DNA of 64,000 nucleotides from Stagnihabitans sp038231395 (GTDB lineage: Bacteria; Pseudomonadota; Alphaproteobacteria; Rhodobacterales; Rhodobacteraceae): NCBI GenBank assembly GCA_038231395.1, contig JBBRLL010000013.1, positions 1 through 64,000 of the forward strand, written 5' to 3'. This document shows positions 1-8,416 of the stretch, one piece after another. Each line of letters begins with the position of its first letter. The stretch's first letter is position 1. The notes below the pieces were generated by a model, which saw nothing but the letters and a program-made list of their open reading frames with translations, had not been told where the DNA came from and did no database searches. The translations under genes were made by a program, and so were the position numbers.

Positions 1-120
1 CGCGCCCTCGACCTCGCCCGCAGGGACACCTCAAAGGGCTCGCTCTCGATCAAACTGAAGCGGGCGGGTTGGAGCGATGCGTTTCTTCTCAGCCTTCTCA
101 AACAGTTAGCAGATGCTTAG
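1..120 (+). CDS. 3' end of an unrecognised gene (partial)
   Basis: Frame 1 is open from the window edge to a TAG at 118-120 and encodes 39 residues, beginning RALDLARRDTSKGS and ending LLKQLADA. I do not recognise a family. The C-terminal part has an amphipathic helical pattern and codon use is GC-rich. About 20 bases after the stop, sequence homologous to the middle of an ABC permease begins abruptly, so this piece and the next belong to different genes brought together at a junction. A 39-codon open frame is not strong proof of coding in GC-rich DNA. Confidence 0.3.
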   Translation, partial: RALDLARRDTSKGSLSIKLKRAGWSDAFLLSLLKQLADA

Positions 121-140
121 GCCAAACGCGATTGCCCTGA

Positions 141-524
141 TGGCTGACCCCTGCGGTTATTGTCCGGGCGCAGGCGCAAAGCCTGTCGAAGCGCGAGTTT
201 ATTGAGGCGGCGCGGGCAGGCGGGATGACGCCATGGTCGATTGTGGTGGAACATATCGTACCCAATTGTGCCTCTGTTGTCATCGTCTACGGAGCGCTTT
301 TGGTGCCGGAGGTTATTCTATCTGAAAGCTTCCTGTCGTTTCTTGGCATTGGTATCAAAGAGCCGCGGGCCAGTTGGGGCAATCTGATAGAAACGGGGAC
401 GGCGGCGATGAACACCGATTTGCGGCTTTTGTTGTTGCCGGGTATTTTGCTGGCGGCGGTGCTGTTTTGCCTTAACTTCATAGCGGATGGATTGCGGGAT
501 GCCTTTGACCCCAACGACCGCTGA
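141..524 (+). pseudogene. 5'-truncated DppC/OppC-type ABC permease
   Basis: From base 141 the frame reads WLTPAVIVRAQAQSL, then the EAA cytoplasmic loop (EAARAGG ... HIVPN) and the last transmembrane helices, ending ADGLRDAFDPNDR, the usual C-terminus of DppC-type permeases. About 127 residues remain of the usual 280-300. The N-terminal half, including the periplasmic loop and first helices, is absent: an in-frame TGA lies at 138-140 just before the homologous segment, and no permease-like sequence is visible in any frame upstream. The first ATG inside is at 225. The remaining 3' end overlaps the next ABC gene as in an intact operon. It is either a deletion remnant or an assembly junction; it cannot work as a permease as it stands. 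Confidence 0.7.
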
Positions 525-1476
525 CCTTTTGTCCGTCCGGGACCTGAGCGTTCGGTTTTCCCAACCGCAGGGTCAGGTTTTGGCGGTGGACCGGGTGTCA
601 TTTGACCTCGCACCGGGAGAGGTTCTGGGGATTGTTGGCGAAAGCGGCTCTGGCAAAAGCCAGATATTGTTCAGTTTGATGGGGTTGTTGGCGGGGAACG
701 GCCGCGCCTCCGGGCAGGCGCTGTTTCGTGGGCAGGATTTGCTGGCGATGCAGCCCGCGGCATTGGACCGTGTCAGGGGCGCGCATTTGTCGATGATCTT
801 TCAGGACCCGATGACCTCGCTCAACCCCTATATGCGGGTGGGCGATCAGTTGGCCGAGGGTTTGATGGTTCACAAGGGGCTGACCAAAGCCCAGGCTTCA
901 GGTCAGGCGGTGGCGATGCTGGACCGGGTTCGCATCCCGGATGCAGCGCGGCGGGCGCGGGCCTATCCGCACGAGTTCTCGGGCGGAATGCGGCAGCGGG
1001 TGATGGTTGCGATGGCGTTGCTGGCCCGGCCCTCGGTTCTGCTGGCGGATGAGCCTACGACGGCTCTGGACGTGACCATTCAGGCCCAAGTGCTGGATCT
1101 GATGACGGAGCTGGCAGCGGAAATTGGTACAGCGGTCATTCTGGTGACGCATGATCTGGGGGTGGTGGCGCGGATGGCGGACCGGGTCGTGGTTTTGTAC
1201 GGCGGCCGGATCATGGAGGAGGGGCGGGCGGAAGAGATGTTTGCCGCACCCGCGCACCCCTATACCAAAGGCTTGCTGGCAGCGACACCGCGTCTGGGCG
1301 ATGCGTTGGCGGCGCGGTTGGGCACCATTCCCGGCACGCCAGCGTCTGGGGCGGCGATGCGGTCGGGCTGCCCGTTTGCGCCGCGTTGTTCGGTGCGGGT
1401 GGCCGCTTGTGACACGCAGCCGCCCCTGATCTCCCACGGCTCGCGGCGGTTGGCCTGCCATCTGGGGGCACTATGA
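499..1476 (+). CDS. dppD: Peptide ABC transporter ATP-binding protein (DppD type)
   Basis: A cytoplasmic ATPase of about 325 residues that would power di/oligopeptide import with a DppF partner. Walker A (GESGSGKSQ) is near residue 47, followed by the Q-loop (MIFQDPMTSLNP), signature FSGGMRQRV, Walker B with VLLADEPTTALD, and the switch histidine in VTHDLGVV. The C-terminus has the oligopeptide-transporter extension with the cysteine pattern CPFAPRC. The ATG at 499 was chosen over 487 because it places the usual short lead before LLSVRDLSVRF; neither has a clear ribosome binding site. It overlaps the permease remnant upstream and dppF downstream (ATGA), so translation is coupled. Its permeases are missing here, so function would depend on parts encoded elsewhere. 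Confidence 0.85.
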   Translation: MPLTPTTADLLSVRDLSVRFSQPQGQVLAVDRVSFDLAPGEVLGIVGESGSGKSQILFSLMGLLAGNGRASGQALFRGQDLLAMQPAALDRVRGAHLSMIFQDPMTSLNPYMRVGDQLAEGLMVHKGLTKAQASGQAVAMLDRVRIPDAARRARAYPHEFSGGMRQRVMVAMALLARPSVLLADEPTTALDVTIQAQVLDLMTELAAEIGTAVILVTHDLGVVARMADRVVVLYGGRIMEEGRAEEMFAAPAHPYTKGLLAATPRLGDALAARLGTIPGTPASGAAMRSGCPFAPRCSVRVAACDTQPPLISHGSRRLACHLGAL

Positions 1477-2444
1477 CCCTGCTGGAGGCGCGCGATCTGG
1501 ACGTGGGCTACCCGGTTGCCGGCGCAGGTCTATTGGCCTCCTCGCGGATTTTGCCGATTGTCCACGGGGTGAATTTCCGGCTGGACGCCGGGCAAACGCT
1601 GGGGATTGTCGGCGAAAGCGGATGTGGGAAATCTACCCTCGGGCGGGCTTTGCTGCGGTTGGTGGCCCCCACGGGAGGCCAGGTCTTGTGGCAAGGGCAG
1701 GACATGGCTTTAATGCCGAAGGTTGAGTTGCGACAAGTCCGGGCCGGGATGCAGATCATCTTCCAAGACCCTTTGGCGGCATTGGACCCTCGGATGACGC
1801 TTGCGAAGATCATCTCCCGCCCCTTGGCCACCTTTGCCCCGGATCTGTCCAAGGCAGACCGGATGCTGCGCGCGGTCGCGGCTTTGGCAGAGGTTGGGCT
1901 GCCGGAGGATTTTGCCGGACGCTACCCGCATGAGCTTTCTGGCGGGCAGGCGCAACGGGTGGGGATTGCCCGCGCCCTGATCGGTCGACCGAAGCTGCTG
2001 GTCTGTGATGAGCCGGTGTCGGCTTTGGATGTCTCGATCCAGGCGCAGGTGATCAACCTTCTGATGGATTTGCAGGACAGGATGGGGCTGGCGCTGGTGT
2101 TCATCTCGCACAACCTTGCCGTGGTCAGACACATCAGCCATCAGGTGATGGTGATGTGTCTGGGCCATGTGGTTGAGGTGGCGGGCCGGGATGCGTTTTA
2201 CGCGCGGCCATTGCATCCCTATGCGCAGGCCCTGATGGATGCGGTGCCCGAACCTGACCCGGTGCGCGAAAAGGGCAGGCGCGGCACGGCTTTGGGCGGC
2301 GAACTGCCCTCGGTTCTGAACCCGCCGCCGGGTTGCGTTTTCGCCAGCCGCTGCCCCAAGGTGCAAAACCGCTGCCACGCCGAACGCCCCCGGTTGCGCA
2401 GCTTTGGTGACCGTCAGGCCGCCTGCCATTTTGTTGAGGTTTAG
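1473..2444 (+). CDS. dppF: Peptide ABC transporter ATP-binding protein (DppF type)
   Basis: Second ATPase of the peptide importer, 323 residues. Visible are Walker A (GESGCGKST), Q-loop (IIFQDPLAALDP), signature LSGGQAQRV, Walker B (LLVCDEPVSALD), switch histidine (ISHNLAVV) and the C-terminal cysteine motif CVFASRC. Compared with E. coli DppF the N-terminus has a small insertion (GAGLLASSRILP) before the first strand, which is common in this family. It starts inside the end of dppD with an ATGA overlap, and its TAG is followed immediately by the ATG of the S9 peptidase gene, so the peptidase appears to belong to the same transcript. Confidence 0.87.
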   Translation: MTLLEARDLDVGYPVAGAGLLASSRILPIVHGVNFRLDAGQTLGIVGESGCGKSTLGRALLRLVAPTGGQVLWQGQDMALMPKVELRQVRAGMQIIFQDPLAALDPRMTLAKIISRPLATFAPDLSKADRMLRAVAALAEVGLPEDFAGRYPHELSGGQAQRVGIARALIGRPKLLVCDEPVSALDVSIQAQVINLLMDLQDRMGLALVFISHNLAVVRHISHQVMVMCLGHVVEVAGRDAFYARPLHPYAQALMDAVPEPDPVREKGRRGTALGGELPSVLNPPPGCVFASRCPKVQNRCHAERPRLRSFGDRQAACHFVEV

Positions 2445-4253
2445 ATGGACGATCTGAAAACCCTCGCCCGCGCATGGGCCGCCTTGCCGCAAATCTCCAA
2501 CGTTCACGCGTCGGCGGATGGGGCCTGGGCCTTCTGGTGCGGTGCGGGGGCGGGCGACATCGAGGACGTCTTTGCCACCACCCTTGGCAAACCCGGCGCG
2601 GTGGAGCAGCTGACCTTCGGCACCGATCACCACCATATCCGCGATGTATCCTCCGATGGGCAGGTGCTGATCCTCGCCCAATCGCGCCACGCCTGCGAGC
2701 ATGACCACCTTCTGATGCTGGACCGCCGCGTTGGCAATCGCCTGCATCTACTCACGCCCAAACAGGACAACCACTACCTGTACGGCGGAGAGTTGACCCG
2801 CGACGGCAAGGCCGTGATCTTTGTCGCCGACTTTGATTATGGCACCGGACAGGTGGTGGAACAGGGGCTGATCTGGCGGCAAGACCTGCACTCCGGTCAA
2901 CGCAGCTGCCTTGCCCGCATCCCGCGCTTTTTTGATACAGCGCCGCGCCAGTCGCCTTCTGGCCAGCGTATCCTTTTGAACGTCAGCACCCGCGCGCCGG
3001 GGTCGGGGCAGATCTGGGTGATGAACGACGATGGCACTGGCCTGCGTGAAGTGTTTGCGATGGACCAGTCCTCCAACAGCCGGGGGACCTGGCTGGATGA
3101 GGACCGGATTGTCGTGGTGACCGACCGGGTGGGCCGTGACGAGTTGGGCATCTTCACGCTTTCCACCGGAACCACGCTTTGGCTGGGCGGTGAGCCAGAG
3201 CTTTTGCCGCATGACGTGGTGGTGGGCAAAAGCGGTTTCGCCTGCATCTGCCATCAGGACAGCCAGACCAGTGCGGTGCTGTTTGATGCCTTGGGCTCGC
3301 GTCCGTTTCCCAACCAGTCGGGCCGGCGGACTTTGGTGCCCCACGTAAGCTTGCCCGATGGCGGCTGGCTGGCAGAGGCTTATGACGCCAGCGCCCCGCA
3401 TGAACTGGTTCAGGTCGCCCCGGATGGTCTGTGCAGGCGTCTGGCACCGACGCCTGTGTCTTATCGCCGCCACCGCGCCCCGCGTGATTTTCGCTGGAAA
3501 TCCAGTGATGACCGCGAGGTGCAGGGTTGGCTTTATGAACCCGAAGCCAAGTCAAAGGGTCTGATCGTCTACGTTCACGGCGGACCAACCTGGCATTCCG
3601 AGGATTGGGTGAACCCCAAGATCGGCTTCTGGGTGCAGTTGGGCTATACGGTGCTGGACCCGAATTATCGCGGCTCCACCGGGTTTGGCGCGGCATGGCG
3701 CGAGGGGGTCAAGGCCGATGGCTGGGGCGGACGGGAGCAGGCCGACATCCGCACCGGGATTGAGACTGTTCTGCAACGCGGGTTTGCGCCGAGGAAGGTG
3801 GCGGTCGTCGGCAACTCTTACGGCGGGTTTTCCAGCTGGTATGCGATCACCCGGTTTCCCGATCTGGTGACGGCGGCAATACCGATGTGCGGCATGTACA
3901 AGCTGGACATTGACTACCATCAGACCGAAATGCCGCATGGTCGCGCCTATTCGCAAGAAATGATGGGTGGCACACCGGAGGATCTCCCGCAAAAATATGC
4001 CAACGCCAGCCCCGGCAATTTCATCAGCGCCATCCGGGGTCATGTGCTGATCGTCCACGGCCTTGCTGACAGCAATGTCGGGCCGGAAAACACCTTCACC
4101 GCGATGCGGGAGTTGAAAGCGGCGGGCATCCCGTTTGAGGATATGCTGTTTTCCGACGAAGGCCACGGCATCTTCCGCCGGACCAATGTGGAGACCTACC
4201 TGATGCGCTCGGCCGTGTTTCTGGAACACGCCTTGGCGGAGGGGTTGCGATGA
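2445..4253 (+). CDS. S9 family serine peptidase (prolyl oligopeptidase type)
   Basis: 602-residue peptidase. The first about 340 residues look like a beta-propeller domain (repeated blade-like segments such as DVSSDGQVLI and RQSPSGQRILL). The C-terminal third is an alpha/beta hydrolase domain with the oxyanion region VYVHGGPTW, nucleophile motif GNSYGGF (Ser458), Asp542 in GLADSNVG and His574 in DEGHGIF, giving a full catalytic triad. No signal peptide is seen, so it acts in the cytoplasm, probably on peptides brought in by the adjoining transporter. The gene follows the dppF stop codon directly and overlaps the next start (ATGA). Acylaminoacyl-peptidase and dipeptidyl peptidase are both possible; the exact specificity cannot be read from sequence. 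Confidence 0.85.
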   Translation: MDDLKTLARAWAALPQISNVHASADGAWAFWCGAGAGDIEDVFATTLGKPGAVEQLTFGTDHHHIRDVSSDGQVLILAQSRHACEHDHLLMLDRRVGNRLHLLTPKQDNHYLYGGELTRDGKAVIFVADFDYGTGQVVEQGLIWRQDLHSGQRSCLARIPRFFDTAPRQSPSGQRILLNVSTRAPGSGQIWVMNDDGTGLREVFAMDQSSNSRGTWLDEDRIVVVTDRVGRDELGIFTLSTGTTLWLGGEPELLPHDVVVGKSGFACICHQDSQTSAVLFDALGSRPFPNQSGRRTLVPHVSLPDGGWLAEAYDASAPHELVQVAPDGLCRRLAPTPVSYRRHRAPRDFRWKSSDDREVQGWLYEPEAKSKGLIVYVHGGPTWHSEDWVNPKIGFWVQLGYTVLDPNYRGSTGFGAAWREGVKADGWGGREQADIRTGIETVLQRGFAPRKVAVVGNSYGGFSSWYAITRFPDLVTAAIPMCGMYKLDIDYHQTEMPHGRAYSQEMMGGTPEDLPQKYANASPGNFISAIRGHVLIVHGLADSNVGPENTFTAMRELKAAGIPFEDMLFSDEGHGIFRRTNVETYLMRSAVFLEHALAEGLR

Positions 4254-5827
4254 GCCTGAAGGATTTCTTCGTCCCCGGCCCCTTTGACGACGGCAGCGCC
4301 GTGACCGGGCACTACTATGAGGTGGCGTCAGACGACCCGGCCCGGCCGCAGGTCTGGGGTTATACCGATCGGCTCAGCTATGCCCCCGGTGACGTTTTGA
4401 TCCTGCACGCCATGTCCAGCGCGCCCATGGCCCGGCTGGAGATTTTGCGCGATGGGCTGATGGCGGAAACCATGCTCGACAGTCGAATTGCCCTGACCTT
4501 CGAACCGACACCCGAAGATTGCTCGGTCAAAGGCTGCGGCTGGCCGGAGCGTTTTCGTCTGACACTGCCCGCGTGGCAGTCGGGCGTCTATGTCGTGCGG
4601 CTGACGGTTGCAGGGCATCAGTCCGACCATATGTTCGTGCTGAAGGCGGCCAAACCTCAAGGCATCCTGATGATCCTCGCCACCGGGACTTGGTGCGCAT
4701 ACAACGACTGGGGCGGGTCGAACCAGTATCAGGGCATCACGGGGGAGCATCGCACCGATTTTGCGCCCGAGGTCAGCCTTCATCGACCTTGGGCCAAGGG
4801 CTTCGTGGGCTGGCCGGATGACGCGCCCCGCATCCCGCACGCCTCGCCGCTTTTGTCCAAACCACGCTATCCCCATATGGATTTCGCCCGCGCCAAGGGG
4901 ATTTCGAAGAAATACGCCTCATCGGGTTGGGCGGCGTTCGAGCGGCCCTTTGCCGTGTGGGCCGAGGCGGAGGGGATCGCGCTAAGCTATGCCACCCAGC
5001 ACGATCTGCACGCCGATCCGGGGCTGCTGAAGGGCTATGCCCGCGCTGTGATCGTCGGTCATGACGAATACTGGACCTGGGAGATGCGCGACCATCTGGA
5101 GGTCTGGCTGGATGCGGGCGGCGAACTGGCACGCTTTGCCGGCAACTTCTTTTGGCAGACGCGGCTGTCGGCGGATCTGAGCGCGCAGACCTGCTACAAA
5201 TACGCAGCACCTTCGAATGATCCCACGCCGGACTCCAGTCGTTTGACCTCCTATTGGGACGATCCGCAGGTTGGGCGTCCTGCGATAGCGACATTGGGCC
5301 TGACCGGGTCAATGGGCGTCTATGCCGGGTGGAGCCGCTGCGCCGCGCATGGCTCCGGCGGGTTTGTGATCTACCGACCGGAGCATTGGTCGGTGGTGGC
5401 CAGTGGGTTGGGGTACGGTGACGTGCTGGGCGGGGCGGCGAAAATCTTTGGGTATGAAGTGGATGGGATCGACTTCACGATGACCTATGGGTTGCCCTTT
5501 GCGGCAGAGGGCGTCGGGCTGGCGGGAACGCTGACCATCATCGGCCTGTCGCCTGCCACGACACTTGCCCATTCGACAGGCATTTGGGACGCGGACAGTT
5601 TCATCGGCCAACTGGATGCCGAAGCGGTGGCAAAGGTGGTCTACGGCGCGGTCACGCCCGAGACGTTGGGCCGGGCCAGCCGGGGCAATGGCTGCATGGT
5701 GGAATACCGGCGCGGCAACGGCGTCGTCTTCAATGCCGGTTCATGTGAATGGGTGGCTGGCCTGATCAAAGGTGATGCAGTGGTGGAGCGGGTCACCCGG
5801 CGGATTTTGTGCGGCATATGGGCATGA
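4250..5827 (+). CDS. N,N-dimethylformamidase large-subunit-like protein
   Basis: 525-residue protein that resembles the large (beta) subunit of N,N-dimethylformamidase in its core, with the segment TGTWCAYNDWGGSNQY and the motif GHDEYWTWEMRDHLE. In characterised dimethylformamidase, tyrosines and a glutamate hold a mononuclear iron; the tyrosine and glutamates in HDEYWTWE are candidates, but I assign them by eye. It is shorter than the classical subunit (about 760 residues) and no small subunit is encoded nearby. No signal peptide. It is coupled to the S9 peptidase gene by an ATGA overlap. Its place behind a peptide transporter and a peptidase suggests an amide or peptide substrate rather than dimethylformamide itself; this is inference. 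Confidence 0.7.
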   Translation: MSLKDFFVPGPFDDGSAVTGHYYEVASDDPARPQVWGYTDRLSYAPGDVLILHAMSSAPMARLEILRDGLMAETMLDSRIALTFEPTPEDCSVKGCGWPERFRLTLPAWQSGVYVVRLTVAGHQSDHMFVLKAAKPQGILMILATGTWCAYNDWGGSNQYQGITGEHRTDFAPEVSLHRPWAKGFVGWPDDAPRIPHASPLLSKPRYPHMDFARAKGISKKYASSGWAAFERPFAVWAEAEGIALSYATQHDLHADPGLLKGYARAVIVGHDEYWTWEMRDHLEVWLDAGGELARFAGNFFWQTRLSADLSAQTCYKYAAPSNDPTPDSSRLTSYWDDPQVGRPAIATLGLTGSMGVYAGWSRCAAHGSGGFVIYRPEHWSVVASGLGYGDVLGGAAKIFGYEVDGIDFTMTYGLPFAAEGVGLAGTLTIIGLSPATTLAHSTGIWDADSFIGQLDAEAVAKVVYGAVTPETLGRASRGNGCMVEYRRGNGVVFNAGSCEWVAGLIKGDAVVERVTRRILCGIWA

Positions 5828-5899
5828 GTAGGATGGGCGATGCGCCCATGTTGCGCCCCACTCCGGCCCGGCGCAACATGGGCAGATTGCCCATCCTAC
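5828..5899. repeat. Large imperfect palindrome between convergent genes
   Basis: Two 30-base arms (5828-5857 and 5870-5899) start with GTAGGATGGGC and are inverted copies differing only in a 5-base centre (GATGC against AATCT). Each arm is itself a small palindrome (GGGC...GCCC). The spacer is about 12 bases. The element starts right after the TGA of the dimethylformamidase-like gene and its right end supplies the TAG of the EamA gene on the other strand, so it probably ends both transcripts. Related arms occur again at 14691-14714 and 14845-14867. Confidence 0.85.
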
Positions 5900-6762
5900 G
5901 GAATGTTCAGCCTTTCGCGCATTGAGATGTAGATGGCGCAGGCGATCAGGATGCCGACCCCGATGAAGGTCCAGCGGTCGGGGAAATCGCCAAAGAAGAT
6001 CAGGCCCATCGCCGTGGATGTCACCATCTCGGTATAGGCCAAGGGTGCCAGCAGCGAGGCCTCCGCATGGTCATAGGCGCGCACGATGCAGTAGTGGCCG
6101 ACGTTGGCGATGGCGGCCAAGAAAGCAAACTGAAGCCACTCAACCGAGGTCGGGGTTTTCCAGACAAAGGCCACCAGAACCGAGGCGATCACCGCGCCAA
6201 TGGCATTGGTGTGGAATGTCGTCACGATCGCCTTGGTACGGCCAGAGATTTTGCGGGTCAGCAGGAAATACAGGGCCAGACTGGTGCCAGCGGCCAGGGC
6301 CAGAAGGCTGCCGGGGTTCAGGGCTCCACTACCGGGGCGAATGATGATCAGCGTGCCCACAAAGCCCACGCAGACGGCGGCCCAGCGGCGCGGGCCGACT
6401 TTTTCTTTCAGGATCAGCGGCGAAAGGGCTGTCACCACAAGCGGCTGGACGAAGAAAATTGCAAGCGCGTCGGCGATGGCCAGGAATTTCAGGGCTGAGA
6501 AGAACAGAAAGGTGGCGGCGATCAACAGGCTTGCCCTGAGTGTGTGGATGGCAGGCGTGCCCGGCACAAGTCCTGTCATACCGGTATGACGGGCCGCGAA
6601 AGGCAGCGTCAGGACGGCGCCGAAGGTCAGCCGGGCCCAGACGATCTGCATGACCGGCATGCCGCCCTGCCCAAGGAATTTGGCGATGACGTCGATGCCG
6701 GGCAAGACGGCCATGGCGGCCAGCATCAGGGCGATGCCGATCAGGGGGGCGGGTTTGGGCAA
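5896..6762 (-). CDS. EamA/DMT-superfamily transporter
   Basis: 288-residue inner-membrane protein of the drug/metabolite transporter superfamily. About ten hydrophobic segments arranged as two five-helix EamA repeats are visible, for example GIALMLAAMAVLPGIDVIA at the N-terminus and FIGVGILIACAIYI at the end. Members export or import small metabolites; the substrate cannot be predicted. The gene stands alone, convergent with the peptide operon, and its stop codon lies within the palindromic repeat. The ATG at 6762 begins directly ahead of the first helix. Upstream (6787-6840) is a short GC-rich stretch resembling a dispersed Rhodobacteraceae intergenic element. Confidence 0.85.
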   Translation of the reverse strand: MPKPAPLIGIALMLAAMAVLPGIDVIAKFLGQGGMPVMQIVWARLTFGAVLTLPFAARHTGMTGLVPGTPAIHTLRASLLIAATFLFFSALKFLAIADALAIFFVQPLVVTALSPLILKEKVGPRRWAAVCVGFVGTLIIIRPGSGALNPGSLLALAAGTSLALYFLLTRKISGRTKAIVTTFHTNAIGAVIASVLVAFVWKTPTSVEWLQFAFLAAIANVGHYCIVRAYDHAEASLLAPLAYTEMVTSTAMGLIFFGDFPDRWTFIGVGILIACAIYISMRERLNIP

Positions 6763-6786
6763 GGACAGACTTTCAGGTGATGCGGG

Positions 6787-6840
6787 CGCGGCAGACCCCC
6801 GGGCGCTGCCCCGGACTCCGGGATATTTGAACCAGAGTGA
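6787..6840. repeat. Possible dispersed intergenic element
   Basis: The stretch containing CCCCGGACTCCGGGATATTT followed by AACCAGAGTGAAG resembles from memory a short sequence often found downstream of genes in Rhodobacteraceae genomes (GC-rich palindrome, then a TATTT tract and a GA-rich tail). Only one copy is present here, so repetition cannot be shown from this window. The palindrome GGACTCCGG may help end transcription. Confidence 0.3.
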
Positions 6841-6846
6841 AGCGGT

Positions 6847-7875
6847 TCACAGGAAGGCTTGCAAGACGGCAGCAAGGTTTTGCCCAAGTTCGGGGCAGAG
6901 GTAGCCACCTTCCTGCACGATGAGTGTGGGCAGGCCAAGGGCCGCGATCTCAAGACCGATCTGCGCAAAGCCCGGTGTCGTGACGGCAAGACCCGCGAAA
7001 GGGTCGCCACCAAAAGCATCAAGGCCCAGGGCCAGAACGAGTGTGTCGGCACCCCAGACCGTGATGGCGGTAAGGGCCTGATGCAGGGCCCACAGGAAGG
7101 CTTGATCGGCGCTGCCGCGCGCAAGGCACAGGTTAAGATTGGCGCCTTCTCCATTGCCTGTGCCGCGCTCCTCCGGATAGCCCCAGAAGAAAGGGTAGAA
7201 ACGTTCGGGATGAGCATGAAGCGAGACGGTCAGCACATCGGGACGGTCGTAGAAAATGCCTTGGGTGCCGTTGCCATGGTGCAGGTCGACGTCAAGCACC
7301 GCAACTTTACGGCCCGACAGGGTAAGTTGCTGGGCGGCGATGGCGGTGTTGTTGAGGTAGCAAAACCCCCCCGCGACTTCGGCAAAGCAGTGATGGCCGG
7401 GTGGGCGGCACAGGGCATAGGCGGACCGGTGGCCTTGCAAAAGCAACTCGGCTCCGTGAATGGCGGTTTGGGCTGACAGGTAAGCGGCCTCCCACGTCTT
7501 GGGACCGATGGGGCAAGCGGTGTCGGTCATGTGATAGCCAGCCTGACCAACCGCAGACAAAGGGTAGCCGCCCCCATCATGGGTGCTGCGGTTTGCGGGG
7601 TGGATGTTGGGAACCACTTCGGCACTGGCACCCTCGATATGCTGCCAGCGTTGATGGATGTTTTGCAGGAATGTCAGGTAGCGTTGGGGGTGGATGGCCG
7701 CGATGGCGTCAAGCCCATGGTCATCGGGGGTTTGCGCGGTCAGGCCAAGACTGTGGACACCCGACAAAAGGGCGTCAATGCGGGAGGGTTGTTCGGGGCA
7801 GGGTTTGGCAGCACCTGAGGACAGGAAGAATTGAGGGTTATGAGCGCGTTGGCCGGGATGATAAAGAGTGATCAT
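6847..7875 (-). CDS. Histone deacetylase / acetylpolyamine amidohydrolase family protein
   Basis: 342-residue zinc amidohydrolase of the arginase-deacetylase fold. The family motifs are in order: RPPGHH with the tandem histidines, GFCYLNNTAIAA, then DVDLHHGNGTQ carrying the zinc-binding aspartate and histidine, and LGLDAFGGDP with the second metal-binding aspartate. Bacterial members include acetylpolyamine amidohydrolase and AcuC; this length suits either. Cytoplasmic, no signal peptide. The start at 7875 (MITLYHPG) was preferred to 7902 because homologues begin near this strand; the extra nine residues are not family-like. It is transcribed in the same direction as its upstream neighbours with about 100 bases between. 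Confidence 0.85.
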   Translation of the reverse strand: MITLYHPGQRAHNPQFFLSSGAAKPCPEQPSRIDALLSGVHSLGLTAQTPDDHGLDAIAAIHPQRYLTFLQNIHQRWQHIEGASAEVVPNIHPANRSTHDGGGYPLSAVGQAGYHMTDTACPIGPKTWEAAYLSAQTAIHGAELLLQGHRSAYALCRPPGHHCFAEVAGGFCYLNNTAIAAQQLTLSGRKVAVLDVDLHHGNGTQGIFYDRPDVLTVSLHAHPERFYPFFWGYPEERGTGNGEGANLNLCLARGSADQAFLWALHQALTAITVWGADTLVLALGLDAFGGDPFAGLAVTTPGFAQIGLEIAALGLPTLIVQEGGYLCPELGQNLAAVLQAFL

Positions 7876-7978
7876 CGGCCGGGCCAATCTGCACACATGC
7901 AAAGAATGTGCGCCAGCCCGCGACCGGAAGGTCGGCGCATTGGGTCAGGTTTGGGCCGGGGTGCGGGGGCGAGGCTGG

Positions 7979-8416
7979 TCATGTCAGACTTTCCAAATTC
8001 AGGCCGTCAAGGATCATCATCTGATATCCGCGCGGGGTAAAGCCGGCTTTGGCGTAAAAGCGGTTGGCGGCGATGTTGGAGGCGGAAACGCCCAAGGTCA
8101 TGTATCTGGCGCCCCACGTCTGGTGGTGCATCACAGCCGAAAGCAGGGCGCGGGCGAGGCCGGTGCGCCGGGCTGTGGGGACTGCGTATAGGTCTTGGAT
8201 ATAGACGCCGGGCTGACCGCGATGGGTGGAGAAATCGGGATAGTAAATCGCCATGCCCTCGGGGTGGATCACAGCATGGATCAACCGGGTGACAAAGGTG
8301 GCGTCATGGAGGGCAGCTTCAGAAGCGACCGGACCGGTGCCGCCGTCATGGTCGGACACGGCTTGCAGCATTTGGCGCAAGGCGGGGATGTCGGCAGGCG
8401 TTACCGGACGGATCAA
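7979..8416 (-). CDS. GNAT family N-acetyltransferase
   Basis: 145-residue acetyltransferase of the GNAT fold. It begins with the typical MIRPVTPADIPALRQML, has the acetyl-CoA binding region after strand 4 (IQDLYAVPTARRTGLARAL, motif A with R-x-x-G-L-A), and the C-terminal segment ASNIAANRFYAKAGFTPRGYQ typical of motif B. The acceptor is not predictable. Its start overlaps the stop of the upstream BKACE gene by an ATGA, so the two are co-translated and it may act on a product of that enzyme, though such pairs are often unrelated. Confidence 0.85.
   Translation of the reverse strand: MIRPVTPADIPALRQMLQAVSDHDGGTGPVASEAALHDATFVTRLIHAVIHPEGMAIYYPDFSTHRGQPGVYIQDLYAVPTARRTGLARALLSAVMHHQTWGARYMTLGVSASNIAANRFYAKAGFTPRGYQMMILDGLNLESLT

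Noticed and set aside
1710..2747. 345-codon minus-strand frame
   Set aside because: It lies opposite dppF and the start of the S9 peptidase gene, whose family motifs are clear; the minus-strand product has no recognisable domain.
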